Below, piece after piece: positions 8,917 to 17,250 of a DNA stretch of 64,000 nt. The notes under the pieces were generated by a model. The model was not told the DNA's origin, searched no databases, and saw only the letters and a list, made by a program, of their open reading frames with translations. Source of the DNA: Niallia endozanthoxylica (lineage in GTDB: Bacteria > Bacillota > Bacilli > Bacillales > Cytobacillaceae); the NCBI RefSeq assembly GCF_008710145.1, contig NZ_VYKL01000028.1, positions 62,001-126,000 of the forward strand, in the 5' to 3' direction. Both the position numbers and the translations under genes were made by a program. Each line of letters starts with the position of its first letter. The stretch's first letter is position 1.

Positions 8917-10104
8917 TCATTCACCTAGAAAGCTGTCCAGTACTAACATGGCTGCACCAAGAGTACCGGGATCACGCTGGAAATTCCCTTGTCTAAATTG
9001 AATCTTTCCCTGGTCGTTCATATGTAACGATGCCTGTTGGATGATTTCCTCGTAGTAACCTGGAAATTGACTAATTAATGGACCGTTTACAATCACAATT
9101 TCCGAATGAAAAATGGTAGCGAGATTGGCCACACCCACCCCGATATATTTGGCCGAATCCAAGATGACTTCCTTCGTCATCTGGTCATGCTCAGCTACAA
9201 TATGACTAATTTGATCAACAGGCGAAAAGCCCTTTAATTTTTCAAGATAGAACGCAGGAGAACACTCTTTGATCCTCTCCAAAATAGCGTATAGGGATGA
9301 ATAGGCTGTCATACAGCCTTTTTTACCACAGTAACACGGCTTCCCATCCATATGAATCACGATATGGCCGTATCCCGCTATATCTCCGCTCTCAATTTTG
9401 AGTAATTTTCCATTATGAATCGCTCCTGAACCCAAAGTCCACCCAACGGTGACATTTAAAATATTTTGAAATGCAGGGTATTGCTTGCTCTCACCCAGGA
9501 CGATCGTATTAGCGGCATTATCCAATTTGACAAAAATCGGAAACTCTTCTTTTATTTGATCGACAACAGGAATCTGACCCCAGCTCATCGGCAAAAACGG
9601 CTCAGATTGCAAGATGGTTCCTTTTTCACTATCCAATGGTCCTATGGCTCCAATTCCAATCCCAAGGATGTCTTCCACTTGAATAAGATGGCTCTTCATA
9701 AATTTGTTAATCGTGTTCTTTATTTCATCTATTACGAACATAGGAGAATGATTCGGCAACATGATAATCGTTTTCTCATCGATTTTATTTAATAACAAAT
9801 CGTATAGGACCATTTTTGTTTCCCATCTTGTGATTTGAATTCCTATAAGAAAGCTAGTCACAGGATTAACCTGATAAAGGGCAGGCGGCCTCCCTCCTTC
9901 TGAATCTCCCAGCCCCTCTACTTGAATATAATTTTTTTCCAATAGTTCTTTCAAAGATCTGGCAACTTTCCCCCGATTCAAATTTGTTTTTTCTATTATT
10001 TCAGCCCGAGATACTAATCCATTTTGAAAAATATATTGATAGATGATTTTCGTTGGCTGATTCTGAATCGATTGATCTTGTAGAAACTGACGTAACATTG
10101 ACAT
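8917..10104 (-). CDS. ROK-family transcriptional regulator (XylR/NagC type)
   Basis: About 395 residues. The N-terminal winged helix (NGLVSRAEIIEKTNLNRGKV, then SLKELLEKNYI) is followed by a ROK sugar-kinase-like domain. This contains the zinc signature CYCGKKGCM and the LGSG and GIGAIGPLD segments. Such proteins repress sugar genes until a sugar ligand binds. The frame opens at 10131, but ATGs at 10104 and 10098 follow a GGTGGGATGGG ribosome site better. Placed between the sulfatase locus and the GntP permease, it may control either. A degenerate second copy of its 5' end lies near 14.8-15.0 kb. Confidence 0.85.
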   Translation of the reverse strand: MSMLRQFLQDQSIQNQPTKIIYQYIFQNGLVSRAEIIEKTNLNRGKVARSLKELLEKNYIQVEGLGDSEGGRPPALYQVNPVTSFLIGIQITRWETKMVLYDLLLNKIDEKTIIMLPNHSPMFVIDEIKNTINKFMKSHLIQVEDILGIGIGAIGPLDSEKGTILQSEPFLPMSWGQIPVVDQIKEEFPIFVKLDNAANTIVLGESKQYPAFQNILNVTVGWTLGSGAIHNGKLLKIESGDIAGYGHIVIHMDGKPCYCGKKGCMTAYSSLYAILERIKECSPAFYLEKLKGFSPVDQISHIVAEHDQMTKEVILDSAKYIGVGVANLATIFHSEIVIVNGPLISQFPGYYEEIIQQASLHMNDQGKIQFRQGNFQRDPGTLGAAMLVLDSFLGE

Positions 10105-10448
10105 CCCATCCCACCTGATTGTTTCGAACATCCTGCCCTTTGGCAGTATATTTAAATAATTCTATTATAGCAAACTTTAGGAAATTACCGTATGGTAAGG
10201 TACTTAAAGAGCATGAAATCATTAGCAACTTATGGTTATGAGTCTTAACAAATCGAACGCCAGGTACCTTCCAATTTGGAGAGTGCCTAGCACTCACTTT
10301 AATCATTGCCGTAGTTTCATTTTCGAATTTATTATTATCATACATTGCGAGCAACCAAGGACATGAAATACTAAGTGTGGGCTCCTATGAAACCTGCTAT
10401 ATCAACATTCTTCACTACAAAACCTTTAAAAAATATTCCATTCGTTTA
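10105..10448. promoter_or_regulatory. Intergenic region upstream of the ROK gene
   Basis: Contains the ROK promoter region with AAACTTTAGGAAATTACC (about 10171-10188), an imperfect dyad also seen in the 14.9 kb copy. A related dyad, AGTTTAGGAAACT, precedes the 12.4 kb gene. A perfect small palindrome GAGTGC-CTA-GCACTC lies at 10281-10295. No gene seen. Confidence 0.4.
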
Positions 10449-10670
10449 CTAGTCATTCGTAAGTGATTGATAGATTTCGACTATGCTTTTCTCAATATTG
10501 CATTGTCCATTTAGATAATAAAGTAGTGTATCACTGTGACTTAATTCACTCATCATTTTTCTATAGAACGAATGGGCAAACACACTACTCTTAATAAAAA
10601 CAGCCGTCCACTCGGTGGATTTTTGAAATATCCCTGATTTTTGTTTAGTTTCACTTATTTCTATAATCAT
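10449..10670 (-). CDS. Possible short protein of unknown function
   Basis: A 73-codon frame with an ATG start but no clear Shine-Dalgarno site. The composition is plausible for protein (helical, no membrane segment). I recognise no family, and it may be the degraded end of a former regulator. Kept only because nothing else explains this stretch. Confidence 0.25.
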   Translation of the reverse strand: MIIEISETKQKSGIFQKSTEWTAVFIKSSVFAHSFYRKMMSELSHSDTLLYYLNGQCNIEKSIVEIYQSLTND

Positions 10671-10719
10671 GACAATGAATGAAGCACCTCAATCACCTAT
10701 ACAATCTATTTGTCAATTT

Positions 10720-10733
10720 TTTTAACGCTTTCA
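10720..10733 (-). promoter_or_regulatory. Candidate cre (CcpA) site upstream of gntP-like gene
   Basis: Read on the minus strand, TGAAAGCGTTAAAA matches the consensus TGWAANCGNTNWCA at all but one defined position. A second weaker candidate, TGAAAACGCTTCAA, is at 10873-10886, closer to the gene. Carbon catabolite repression of a gluconate-type permease is expected in Bacillus. Confidence 0.45.
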
Positions 10734-10775
10734 AAATTATATTGACGAAGGAATATTGGAATGATATTCTTGATT

Positions 10776-10814
10776 TTGTTAATTAATAAGTTCACTAAAC
10801 TTATTAATTAACAA
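10776..10814. promoter_or_regulatory. Long perfect palindrome upstream of gntP-like gene
   Basis: TTGTTAATTAATAAGTT (10776-10792) and AACTTATTAATTAACAA (10798-10814) are exact complements with a 5-base spacer. The 17-bp AT-only arms lack a T-run, so an operator is more likely than a terminator. It lies about 108 bases upstream of the permease start. Confidence 0.6.
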
Positions 10815-10921
10815 GAAATATTCCATGTGAAATAGTTAACTATTAGCAAAGAATATCTTTTTTCATCTAGAATGAAAACGCTTCAAGTCAACTTAGAATA
10901 AACAATAGGAGGTTTTTTTTT

Positions 10922-12259
10922 ATGAACTGGATTATTGAGAATATGCCAATTATCTCAGTAATCATTGGTGTTGCTTTACTTCTTTTCTTGAATATGAAAT
11001 GGAAGTTAAACAGCTTCATTGCATTACTCATCTCAGGTATTATAGTAGGTTTTCTAAATGGCATGGCTCCATTAGCTTTACTGGATACAGTTAAAGCAGG
11101 CTTGGGTGGTACATTAGGGAAATTAGCACTTATTATCGGTTTTGGTGCCATCATCGGTAAGTTGATGGTAGATTCAGGGGCTGCTCAACGGATTGCATCA
11201 ACATTACTAAAGAAATTCGGTGTTAAAAAGGTAGAGTGGGCGCTCATTATCATTGGTGCCATCTTCGGAATTTCAGTCTTTTATGAAGTGGCATTTATTA
11301 TTTTAGCGCCGCTTGTTATTAGTATTGCCATTGAAGCAAAGGTTCCATATTTAAAATTGGGAATCACTATGGTTGCTGCCACTACATTAGCGCATAGTTA
11401 TTTCCCTCCACAACCAGGTCCGACTGCTTTAGTTGAAGCATATGGTGCGGACATGGGTATGGTCTATATCGTTGGAATTATCGTCTTTATTCCTGCTGTC
11501 CTTGCAGGGGGAATTATTTTCCCAAGATTAATGAAAAATTTAGATCATCCGATTCCACCATTAATGGAAAAACCAAAGGAATTTTCAGATGCAGAAATGC
11601 CTGGATTCTGGACAAGTTTAATTGTACCTTTAATTCCAGCTATTGTAATTACGGTTGCAACAATCGTAAATATGTTTATTGAAAAAGATACGACTTTCTA
11701 TCAAATTTTAAACTTTGTAGGAAGTGCCGAAGTCAGCTTATTAATTGCTGTATTGATTGCCTTTTATGTTTTCGGGATTCGTGTTGGACGTTCAATGACT
11801 GAAGTCATGGATTCATTATCTGGCGCAATCAAAGGAATCGCTATGATTATCTTTATCGTTGGTGCTGGCGGTGCGTTTAAAGAAATCATTATTCAAGCGG
11901 GTGTTGGTGATTACATCGCTGATATGATGCAAAACACAAGTATCTCACCATTAATTATGGCTTGGTTTATTACTGCCTTAATTCGTATTGCAACAGGACA
12001 AGGGGTTGTATCAGCGATTACAGCTGCAGGTATTGTTGGCCCTCTAATGGATACATTTGATGTTAACCCTGTTTTAATGGTATTAGCAACAGCTGCCGGC
12101 AGTAATACCATTACCCACGTGAACGATGCTTCCTTCTGGTTATTTAAAGAATACTTCAATCTAACAATCAAAGAAACATTAATGACTTGGGGATTACTAT
12201 TATTCACATCCTCAGTAGTGGGTCTTGGCGTGGTATTAATTTTAGATATCTTTATGTAA
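10922..12259 (+). CDS. GntP-family gluconate/sugar-acid:H+ symporter
   Basis: 445 residues, about 12 hydrophobic segments, normal GntP length. Family features include LGGTLGKLALIIGFGAIIGKL near residue 60, SGAAQRIA, AHSYFPPQPGPTALV in the middle, and SNTITHVNDASFWLFKEYF near the C-terminus. Members import gluconate, other aldonates or hydroxyacids with protons. A GGAGG site precedes the ATG. No gluconate kinase is adjacent, so the substrate is not fixed by context. Upstream cre-like sites and a long palindrome suggest both catabolite and specific control. Confidence 0.9.
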   Translation: MNWIIENMPIISVIIGVALLLFLNMKWKLNSFIALLISGIIVGFLNGMAPLALLDTVKAGLGGTLGKLALIIGFGAIIGKLMVDSGAAQRIASTLLKKFGVKKVEWALIIIGAIFGISVFYEVAFIILAPLVISIAIEAKVPYLKLGITMVAATTLAHSYFPPQPGPTALVEAYGADMGMVYIVGIIVFIPAVLAGGIIFPRLMKNLDHPIPPLMEKPKEFSDAEMPGFWTSLIVPLIPAIVITVATIVNMFIEKDTTFYQILNFVGSAEVSLLIAVLIAFYVFGIRVGRSMTEVMDSLSGAIKGIAMIIFIVGAGGAFKEIIIQAGVGDYIADMMQNTSISPLIMAWFITALIRIATGQGVVSAITAAGIVGPLMDTFDVNPVLMVLATAAGSNTITHVNDASFWLFKEYFNLTIKETLMTWGLLLFTSSVVGLGVVLILDIFM

Positions 12260-12266
12260 TCTATGT

Positions 12267-12295
12267 GGACTCTGCCTATTTGGCAGGGTCTTTTT
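12267..12295 (+). terminator. Rho-independent terminator after gntP-like gene
   Basis: GGACTCTGCC and GGCAGGGTC arms with a short loop followed by TTTTT. Confidence 0.85.
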
Positions 12296-12423
12296 GCAGC
12301 ATAGGGACGGTACCTGTGCTTTCCTAATGATTACCAATTTATTAGAATAGGAACATCGTCTTTTATAACAAAGTTTAGGAAACTATCCTAGTTTATTCTC
12401 ATAAAAGTGAGGTCAGCACTAAT

Positions 12424-12789
12424 ATGGAAAACGTTTCAAATATTGAAAAATTAGAGTCACTGAAATCCTTCCAATCGACTATCAGTAAAACTGAAAAAGC
12501 CTTCGCTCAGATGACTGAGAAAGGTGCAAATACGACTTTAATCAAGAAACGCCTCAATGCTCTCTACATCGGATTAGCTCTGTTAGAAAATGTTTGGAAT
12601 CAAATCCCCCATCCATACACCCAGGAAGAGTTGGCAGAAGCCCGTAATATTCTTACTGGTTTATTTCCATCCATTGAGAAGATTTATACGAAGTCAAAAG
12701 TAGGCAGTCCTCAAAGAACACTTTTAAAAAGAAGAATCAAATCATTGGAACTAGCTATTCAAGCGATTGATACTCTCTCCAACGAATAA
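12424..12789 (+). CDS. Hypothetical helical protein
   Basis: 121 residues, largely alpha-helical by composition, without membrane segments, cysteines or a recognisable motif. Basic and acidic residues alternate, suggesting a small cytoplasmic bundle. A GAGG site lies 10 bases before the ATG. About 40 bases further upstream is the dyad AGTTTAGGAAACT (12371-12383), which resembles sequence in the ROK promoter. I do not recognise the family. Confidence 0.55.
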   Translation: MENVSNIEKLESLKSFQSTISKTEKAFAQMTEKGANTTLIKKRLNALYIGLALLENVWNQIPHPYTQEELAEARNILTGLFPSIEKIYTKSKVGSPQRTLLKRRIKSLELAIQAIDTLSNE

Positions 12790-12948
12790 CTAATCTAACT
12801 ACATAAGGACAAGTACCCTATCTTCCAACCTATGGAGCCGGAATATTTCCTGTGGTTCTCTATCATAGAAATATAGTAAACTAGATTTAACTATCAAGTT
12901 GTGGTTCATGGTTCCAAACATTTAAAATATAGAAAGAAGTTAAGAGAA

Positions 12949-13218
12949 ATGTTTAAAATCACTTTAAAAAATGAAAGCTTCTATTGTCCTGATACCATGT
13001 CAGTGGTTGAGGTTGCTAAAATACAAGGAATCAAAGTCCCTCATGGCTGTATTGGCGGAGGCTGCGGAATATGTAAAATGAGAATAACCAAAGGGGAGTA
13101 TAAATTAAATGATTGGGCAGCTAAGGCTCTATCAGAGGAGGAAAAAAAGAATGGACAGGTTTTCCTCTGTCAGACCTATCCTTTAAGTGACCTGCAACTC
13201 GATTACATTACGAAATAA
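12949..13218 (+). CDS. Plant-type [2Fe-2S] ferredoxin
   Basis: 89 residues from ATG 12949. The cluster-binding pattern is CIGGGCGICKMRI with a final cysteine in FLCQTYP (CX4CX2C...C), as in plant-type ferredoxins. The size suits the small ferredoxins that serve oxygenases or reactivate extradiol dioxygenases (XylT-like), but that role is inference. The frame opens earlier at a GTG (12901), but those residues look non-homologous. It sits just before a convergent phenylacetate-CoA ligase. Confidence 0.8.
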   Translation: MFKITLKNESFYCPDTMSVVEVAKIQGIKVPHGCIGGGCGICKMRITKGEYKLNDWAAKALSEEEKKNGQVFLCQTYPLSDLQLDYITK

Positions 13219-13253
13219 TGGAAGCATAGGAAAGAAACCTAGAGAAAAAACAA

Positions 13254-13296
13254 GGACCGTTTTAGTGTTTCATTAGGTGAAACACTAAATCGGTCC
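13254..13296. terminator. Long hairpin between convergent genes
   Basis: GGACCGTTTTAGTGTTTCA (13254-13272) pairs with TGAAACACTAAATCGGTCC (13278-13296), one mismatch in 19 bp, with a 5-base loop. Probably a bidirectional terminator between the ferredoxin and paaK-like genes. Its GTTTCA/TGAAAC core recalls, but is not clearly part of, the 25-63 kb repeat family. Confidence 0.7.
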
Positions 13297-13327
13297 CCCC
13301 CTTACCCATTGTTTTAAGTTTTCACTT

Positions 13328-14665
13328 CTATACTTGTTCCTTCATATATAAATCCTCTGTATACTTTGCTTTCATTTCAAAGCGCGGCAAGGATCCTTCT
13401 GGTACTAACTGCACATCAGCAGTAAAGAATAACTTCGCACGTATGACCGATTCAATTTCCTTTTTCAAGGCGGCTTTTTCTTGTTGAGCTAAATGATTTG
13501 AGCATTCCATCTTAATGGGAAGAGGCGGTTCTGCTAATGGTGGCTTTTCCTTCAACACGATTTGAAACTCACCACTGGTTTTTGGTCTAAAACGATTGAC
13601 CACATCTTTAATGGCTGTTGGAAACACATTGACTCCGCGAATAATGAGCATATCATCTGTCCTTCCGATGCAGCGTAACCGGAAGCTGTTCCTCCCGCAT
13701 GGACATGGAGTCATATCCACTTGAACTAAATCCCTTGTTCGGAAACGGACAAGCGGTACACATTCCCGATCGATCGCTGTATAGACGAGTTCACCTTCCA
13801 TATGATCACTCTTAGGCACTACTTCGCCCGTTTCAGGATTGATGATTTCACAAATGACATAGTCTGAACCAATGAAATGCATGCCGTTTTGTTCAGGACA
13901 TTCACTGAATACTACCGGAGCCATATCTGCATTTCCCATCGCCTCGAGTACTTTACAGCCCCAATCCTGTTCGATCTTTTTGCGGACTTCCGGCAGACCT
14001 CCTCCAGGTTCACCACCGACACACATTAATGTAAGACCTAGTTCTGATGGTTCCATGTTATAATTTTCCCGTACAAATTCAGCTAAATACGATGCATAGG
14101 ATGGTGTACAATATAATGTATCTGCATGGAAGTCTGTAATACTTTGAACGACGCGATCTGAAGCACCTGTTCCAACCGGAATAAATGTAGCTCCTAATCT
14201 TTCAATGCCGTCTTTCATGGAACTGCCGACAAAAAAGGAAAGACCCATGGCGAAAACTACGATGCTGTCTTTTCGAATGCCATGTGTATAGCACACACGC
14301 GCAAGCATTTCAGTCCAAACATCATAATCATGTCTTGTAATCCCTACATAGGTTGGACGACCTGTTGTTCCTGATGAGGAGTGAATACGAATAATATCCT
14401 CTAATCCTACCACTGCGTGAGTCCCTAGCGGAGGAAGTGTATGTTGACTTTCTCTGATTTCATCCTTATATGTAAATGGCAGCTTCGCTAGATCGGATAA
14501 TTCCTTTATATCGCTTCTTTGAATCCCAGCCTCAGCATATTTCTTTTGATAAAATATCGAATGATTGAAAATATAGTCTAACTGCTTTTGCAGTTTATGC
14601 GCTTGAATTTCCTCTACATGGGATTGCGGCTCCATGAATTCTTCTTTTTGTTTTTCAGAAATCAT
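13328..14665 (-). CDS. paaK: Phenylacetate-CoA ligase (PaaK-like)
   Basis: 445 residues. The AMP-binding P-loop reads HSSSGTTGRPTYVG near residue 95. Further adenylate-forming signatures are ALEAMGN-like KVLEAMGNADM, VRFRTRDLV, and GRTDDMLIIRGVNVFP, the last being characteristic of PaaK. The enzyme activates phenylacetate or a related aryl acid with ATP and CoA. An AGGAGG site precedes the ATG. No other paa genes are adjacent, so this is an isolated copy and the true substrate could be another aromatic acid. Confidence 0.88.
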   Translation of the reverse strand: MISEKQKEEFMEPQSHVEEIQAHKLQKQLDYIFNHSIFYQKKYAEAGIQRSDIKELSDLAKLPFTYKDEIRESQHTLPPLGTHAVVGLEDIIRIHSSSGTTGRPTYVGITRHDYDVWTEMLARVCYTHGIRKDSIVVFAMGLSFFVGSSMKDGIERLGATFIPVGTGASDRVVQSITDFHADTLYCTPSYASYLAEFVRENYNMEPSELGLTLMCVGGEPGGGLPEVRKKIEQDWGCKVLEAMGNADMAPVVFSECPEQNGMHFIGSDYVICEIINPETGEVVPKSDHMEGELVYTAIDRECVPLVRFRTRDLVQVDMTPCPCGRNSFRLRCIGRTDDMLIIRGVNVFPTAIKDVVNRFRPKTSGEFQIVLKEKPPLAEPPLPIKMECSNHLAQQEKAALKKEIESVIRAKLFFTADVQLVPEGSLPRFEMKAKYTEDLYMKEQV

Positions 14666-14811
14666 TTTCTCTCTCCTCCTTTTCTGTAATCCCTTACATT
14701 AATTAAATAATAACAGAAAATTATGTCAAATAGAAAACTATAATTCTTCTATTTGACAATTTTCACTATTTTTTTAAAAATATTCAGTCGATTTTTCCGA
14801 TATCTCATTGA

Positions 14812-14985
14812 GATGATTTGTATTAGCCGATTCTGAATCGATTGACCTTAAAGAAACGGATAAACATTGAAATCCCATCCCACTTGATAGTTTCAAATAT
14901 TCTACCCGTTGGCAGCATATTGAAATCACTTTATTACAGCAAACTTTAAGAAACTGCCTTATTATTAGGTCCTTGAAGCGTAATT
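14812..14985 (-). pseudogene. Remnant of a ROK-gene 5' end and promoter
   Basis: Aligns with the ROK gene start and promoter at about 10045-10215. The shared blocks include CCGATTCTGAATCGATTGA, AAATCCCATCCCAC, a TTGGCAG...ATAT block and GCAAACTTTAAGAAACT. Many substitutions are present and the rest of the gene is missing. It is a degenerate duplication; the remaining 14986-15132 holds the promoter region of the next gene. Confidence 0.7.
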
Positions 14986-15132
14986 ACATTCAACACATTC
15001 AAGTTCATCCACCTAACTATTAGAGGAAGATTCTATTTGAACTTTTTGAAAATTCCCACCATTATTGATATATTATATTAACAATCGACAATAACATATA
15101 AAACATAATGATTAAGGGTAGGAGAAACTGAA

Positions 15133-16920
15133 ATGAAATTAAAAGCTGCAAGAAATGAATTAATTGAAGTGGCCCAAGGGCTTCGGACTGCTGATGTATA
15201 TATTAAAGGCGGCACCGTGATTAATGTGTACTCTGGGGAATTCTTGAGTCATAATATAGCAATCTATAAGGATTCCATTGCTTATGTAGGGGAAGATGAG
15301 GCATCGATTGGCCCTGAAACAAAGATAATTGATGCCCATGGGATGTTTGTGTCTCCAGGATTTATTGAACCTCACGCCCATCCATGGGTGTTTTATAATC
15401 CAGTGAGCCAGACCGAAAAAGTCTTGCCCCTTGGTACAACGACAACCGTAAATGATAATTTATTTTTTTATTTAAAAATGGGAGCTAAAGGGTTTAAGGA
15501 AATGCTTTTCGATTTAAAAGAACTTCCCGGTAATTTTCTATGGCTCATTCGCTTAATTTCACAGGCCGATTATCCAGGTGAAAGAGATTGGTTTAATCAA
15601 AAGGATGTACAAGAACTTCTCCAATTAGATGAAGTTGCAGGGACCGCGGAAGTCACTCGTTGGCCATTATTATATCATGGTGATCCTTTTTTACTCGATA
15701 CAGTCGAAGTTACGAAGAAAATGGGCAAAGTAGTGGATGGCCATAATGCAGGCTGTTCGTATGAGAAATTGAATTCTATTGCAGCATCCGGAGTAAGTGC
15801 TTGCCATGAAGCCATTACAACGCAGGAAGCACTGAACCGACTAAGACTAGGACTATGGACAACCCTTCGAAATAGTTCATTACGACCTGATCTTTCAGAG
15901 ATTATTAAACTCATTACAGAAGGGAGTGTTAACACAAATCGAATTTTAATGACAACGGATGGCCCGCATCCTGGTTTTATTGAAAAAGAAGGATTTGTAG
16001 ATGGACTTGTAAGGCAAGCTGTAGAACTCGGTGTACCGGCTATGACTGCTCTTCAGATGGTTACTCTTAACGCAGCAACTTATTTGCGTTTGGATGACTA
16101 TATTGGCGGAATCGCTCCTGGAAAACGAGCTGATATTTTATTGCTGCCAAACCTGGTTGATTTCCGTCCTTCAATGGTTATTGCAGGCGGAGAGATTGTT
16201 GCTGAAAAGGGTGAATTGAAAGTTTCATTGCCTCCTATTCGTTGGGATAAATATCGCGTGAGTGAACCTTTTGCCTTTCCGAAATCCGTACTTGAAAGAC
16301 CAGAGTTATATGCTTATCCGCATGCTAATTCAAAAGAACCTGTACCGGTTATATATTTCCGCAGCAACGTCATCACACAAAGGAAAAATATGGAAATTCC
16401 TTCTATTAATGGATATGCCGATCTATCTGAGCAAGAAGGCCTCGTTTATACTGCTTTAATTGACAGAGAGGGGCAGTGGGTGACAAGAGGAATGATGGAG
16501 AGATTTGCGGTCCATTTAGATGGCATGGCCTCCACCTATAATACAACGGCAGAATTGCTCGTCGTTGGAAGAAAACCAGAAGCAATGGCAAAAGCAGCAG
16601 CTCGTGTTCATGAAATGGGAGGAGGCATTGTCATTGTAGACGGAGATTCTATTATTTTGGAAATCCCCTTGCCCTTATTAGGAATGATGATTCCCGATTC
16701 ATCTTTTAAAGTGGCTGTGGACTTTCATGACAAGCTATTGTCAGCTGTTCAGGAACGCGGTTTTCCTTTCCATGATATCCTGTATACGCTACTATTCTTA
16801 ACATGTGACTTCTTACCAGGATTACGCATCATTCCTTATGGATTATATGATGTTAAAACAGATGAAATTGTTCTACCTGCCACTTCTCTGCCAATGTTTG
16901 CAGAAAATAAGGGAAAATAA
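15133..16920 (+). CDS. Adenine deaminase-like amidohydrolase (YerA type)
   Basis: 595 residues. The N-terminal amidohydrolase part has FIEPHAHPW (metal-binding His pair replaced by HAH form), DGHNAGCSYEKLNSIAASG, CHEAIT and MTTDGPHPG. The C-terminal adenine-deaminase domain includes MGGGIVIVDGD and LTCDFLPGLRIIPYG. It aligns in layout with B. subtilis YerA, a putative adenine deaminase that would convert adenine to hypoxanthine. The segment GHNAG differs from GHAPG of classical Ade, so specificity is uncertain. GGAG lies 10 bases before the ATG. A terminator follows. Confidence 0.82.
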   Translation: MKLKAARNELIEVAQGLRTADVYIKGGTVINVYSGEFLSHNIAIYKDSIAYVGEDEASIGPETKIIDAHGMFVSPGFIEPHAHPWVFYNPVSQTEKVLPLGTTTTVNDNLFFYLKMGAKGFKEMLFDLKELPGNFLWLIRLISQADYPGERDWFNQKDVQELLQLDEVAGTAEVTRWPLLYHGDPFLLDTVEVTKKMGKVVDGHNAGCSYEKLNSIAASGVSACHEAITTQEALNRLRLGLWTTLRNSSLRPDLSEIIKLITEGSVNTNRILMTTDGPHPGFIEKEGFVDGLVRQAVELGVPAMTALQMVTLNAATYLRLDDYIGGIAPGKRADILLLPNLVDFRPSMVIAGGEIVAEKGELKVSLPPIRWDKYRVSEPFAFPKSVLERPELYAYPHANSKEPVPVIYFRSNVITQRKNMEIPSINGYADLSEQEGLVYTALIDREGQWVTRGMMERFAVHLDGMASTYNTTAELLVVGRKPEAMAKAAARVHEMGGGIVIVDGDSIILEIPLPLLGMMIPDSSFKVAVDFHDKLLSAVQERGFPFHDILYTLLFLTCDFLPGLRIIPYGLYDVKTDEIVLPATSLPMFAENKGK

Positions 16921-16964
16921 AGAACAATCATCATTCCCGCTTCCCTCCAAAACCAACTAATTAA

Positions 16965-17024
16965 GGGTGAAGCGATATAAATTTTGAGCTAATTTATATC
17001 ACTTCACCCTCAAATACTTTTTTG
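16965..17024 (+). terminator. Terminator after adenine deaminase-like gene
   Basis: GGGTGAAGCGATATAAATT (16965-16983) pairs with AATTTATATCACTTCACCC (16991-17009); a T-rich run follows. Confidence 0.8.
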
Positions 17025-17128
17025 TTGAAATCATAAAGAAGGATTGCAACGCTTATTCGCGAAAATCATTTGAGGAGAATGCGCTCCATTCACAGATAGA
17101 ATGAATTCCTAATTTCTTAGGATTCTTT

Positions 17129-17250
17129 TCATTCCAAAATCTCCTTTTCAGTTAATCCAGTCATTTCAATGATTTTATGAATGGTCGTCCTAGCTTTTAT
17201 CATATTTTTGGCAACCAATTTAATGCCTTCTGCTATTCCTTCCGCCTTCA
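17129..17250 (-). pseudogene. C-terminal remnant of an Rpn/PD-(D/E)XK transposase-type nuclease
   Basis: Translating the minus strand in the frame ending at the TGA 17131-17129 gives KAEGIAEGIKLVAKNMIKA followed by HKIIEMTGLTEKEILE. This is the usual tail of Rpn-family recombination-promoting nucleases/putative transposases. Only ~40 codons remain. The 3' end of the nitronate monooxygenase-like gene runs into it out of frame. Confidence 0.65.

Noticed and set aside
12300-12323. Half copy of the TGAAAC palindrome (AGGGACGGTACCTGTGC)
   Set aside because: The similarity is short and lacks the central AAGGAAATATTTCC, so it may be chance.
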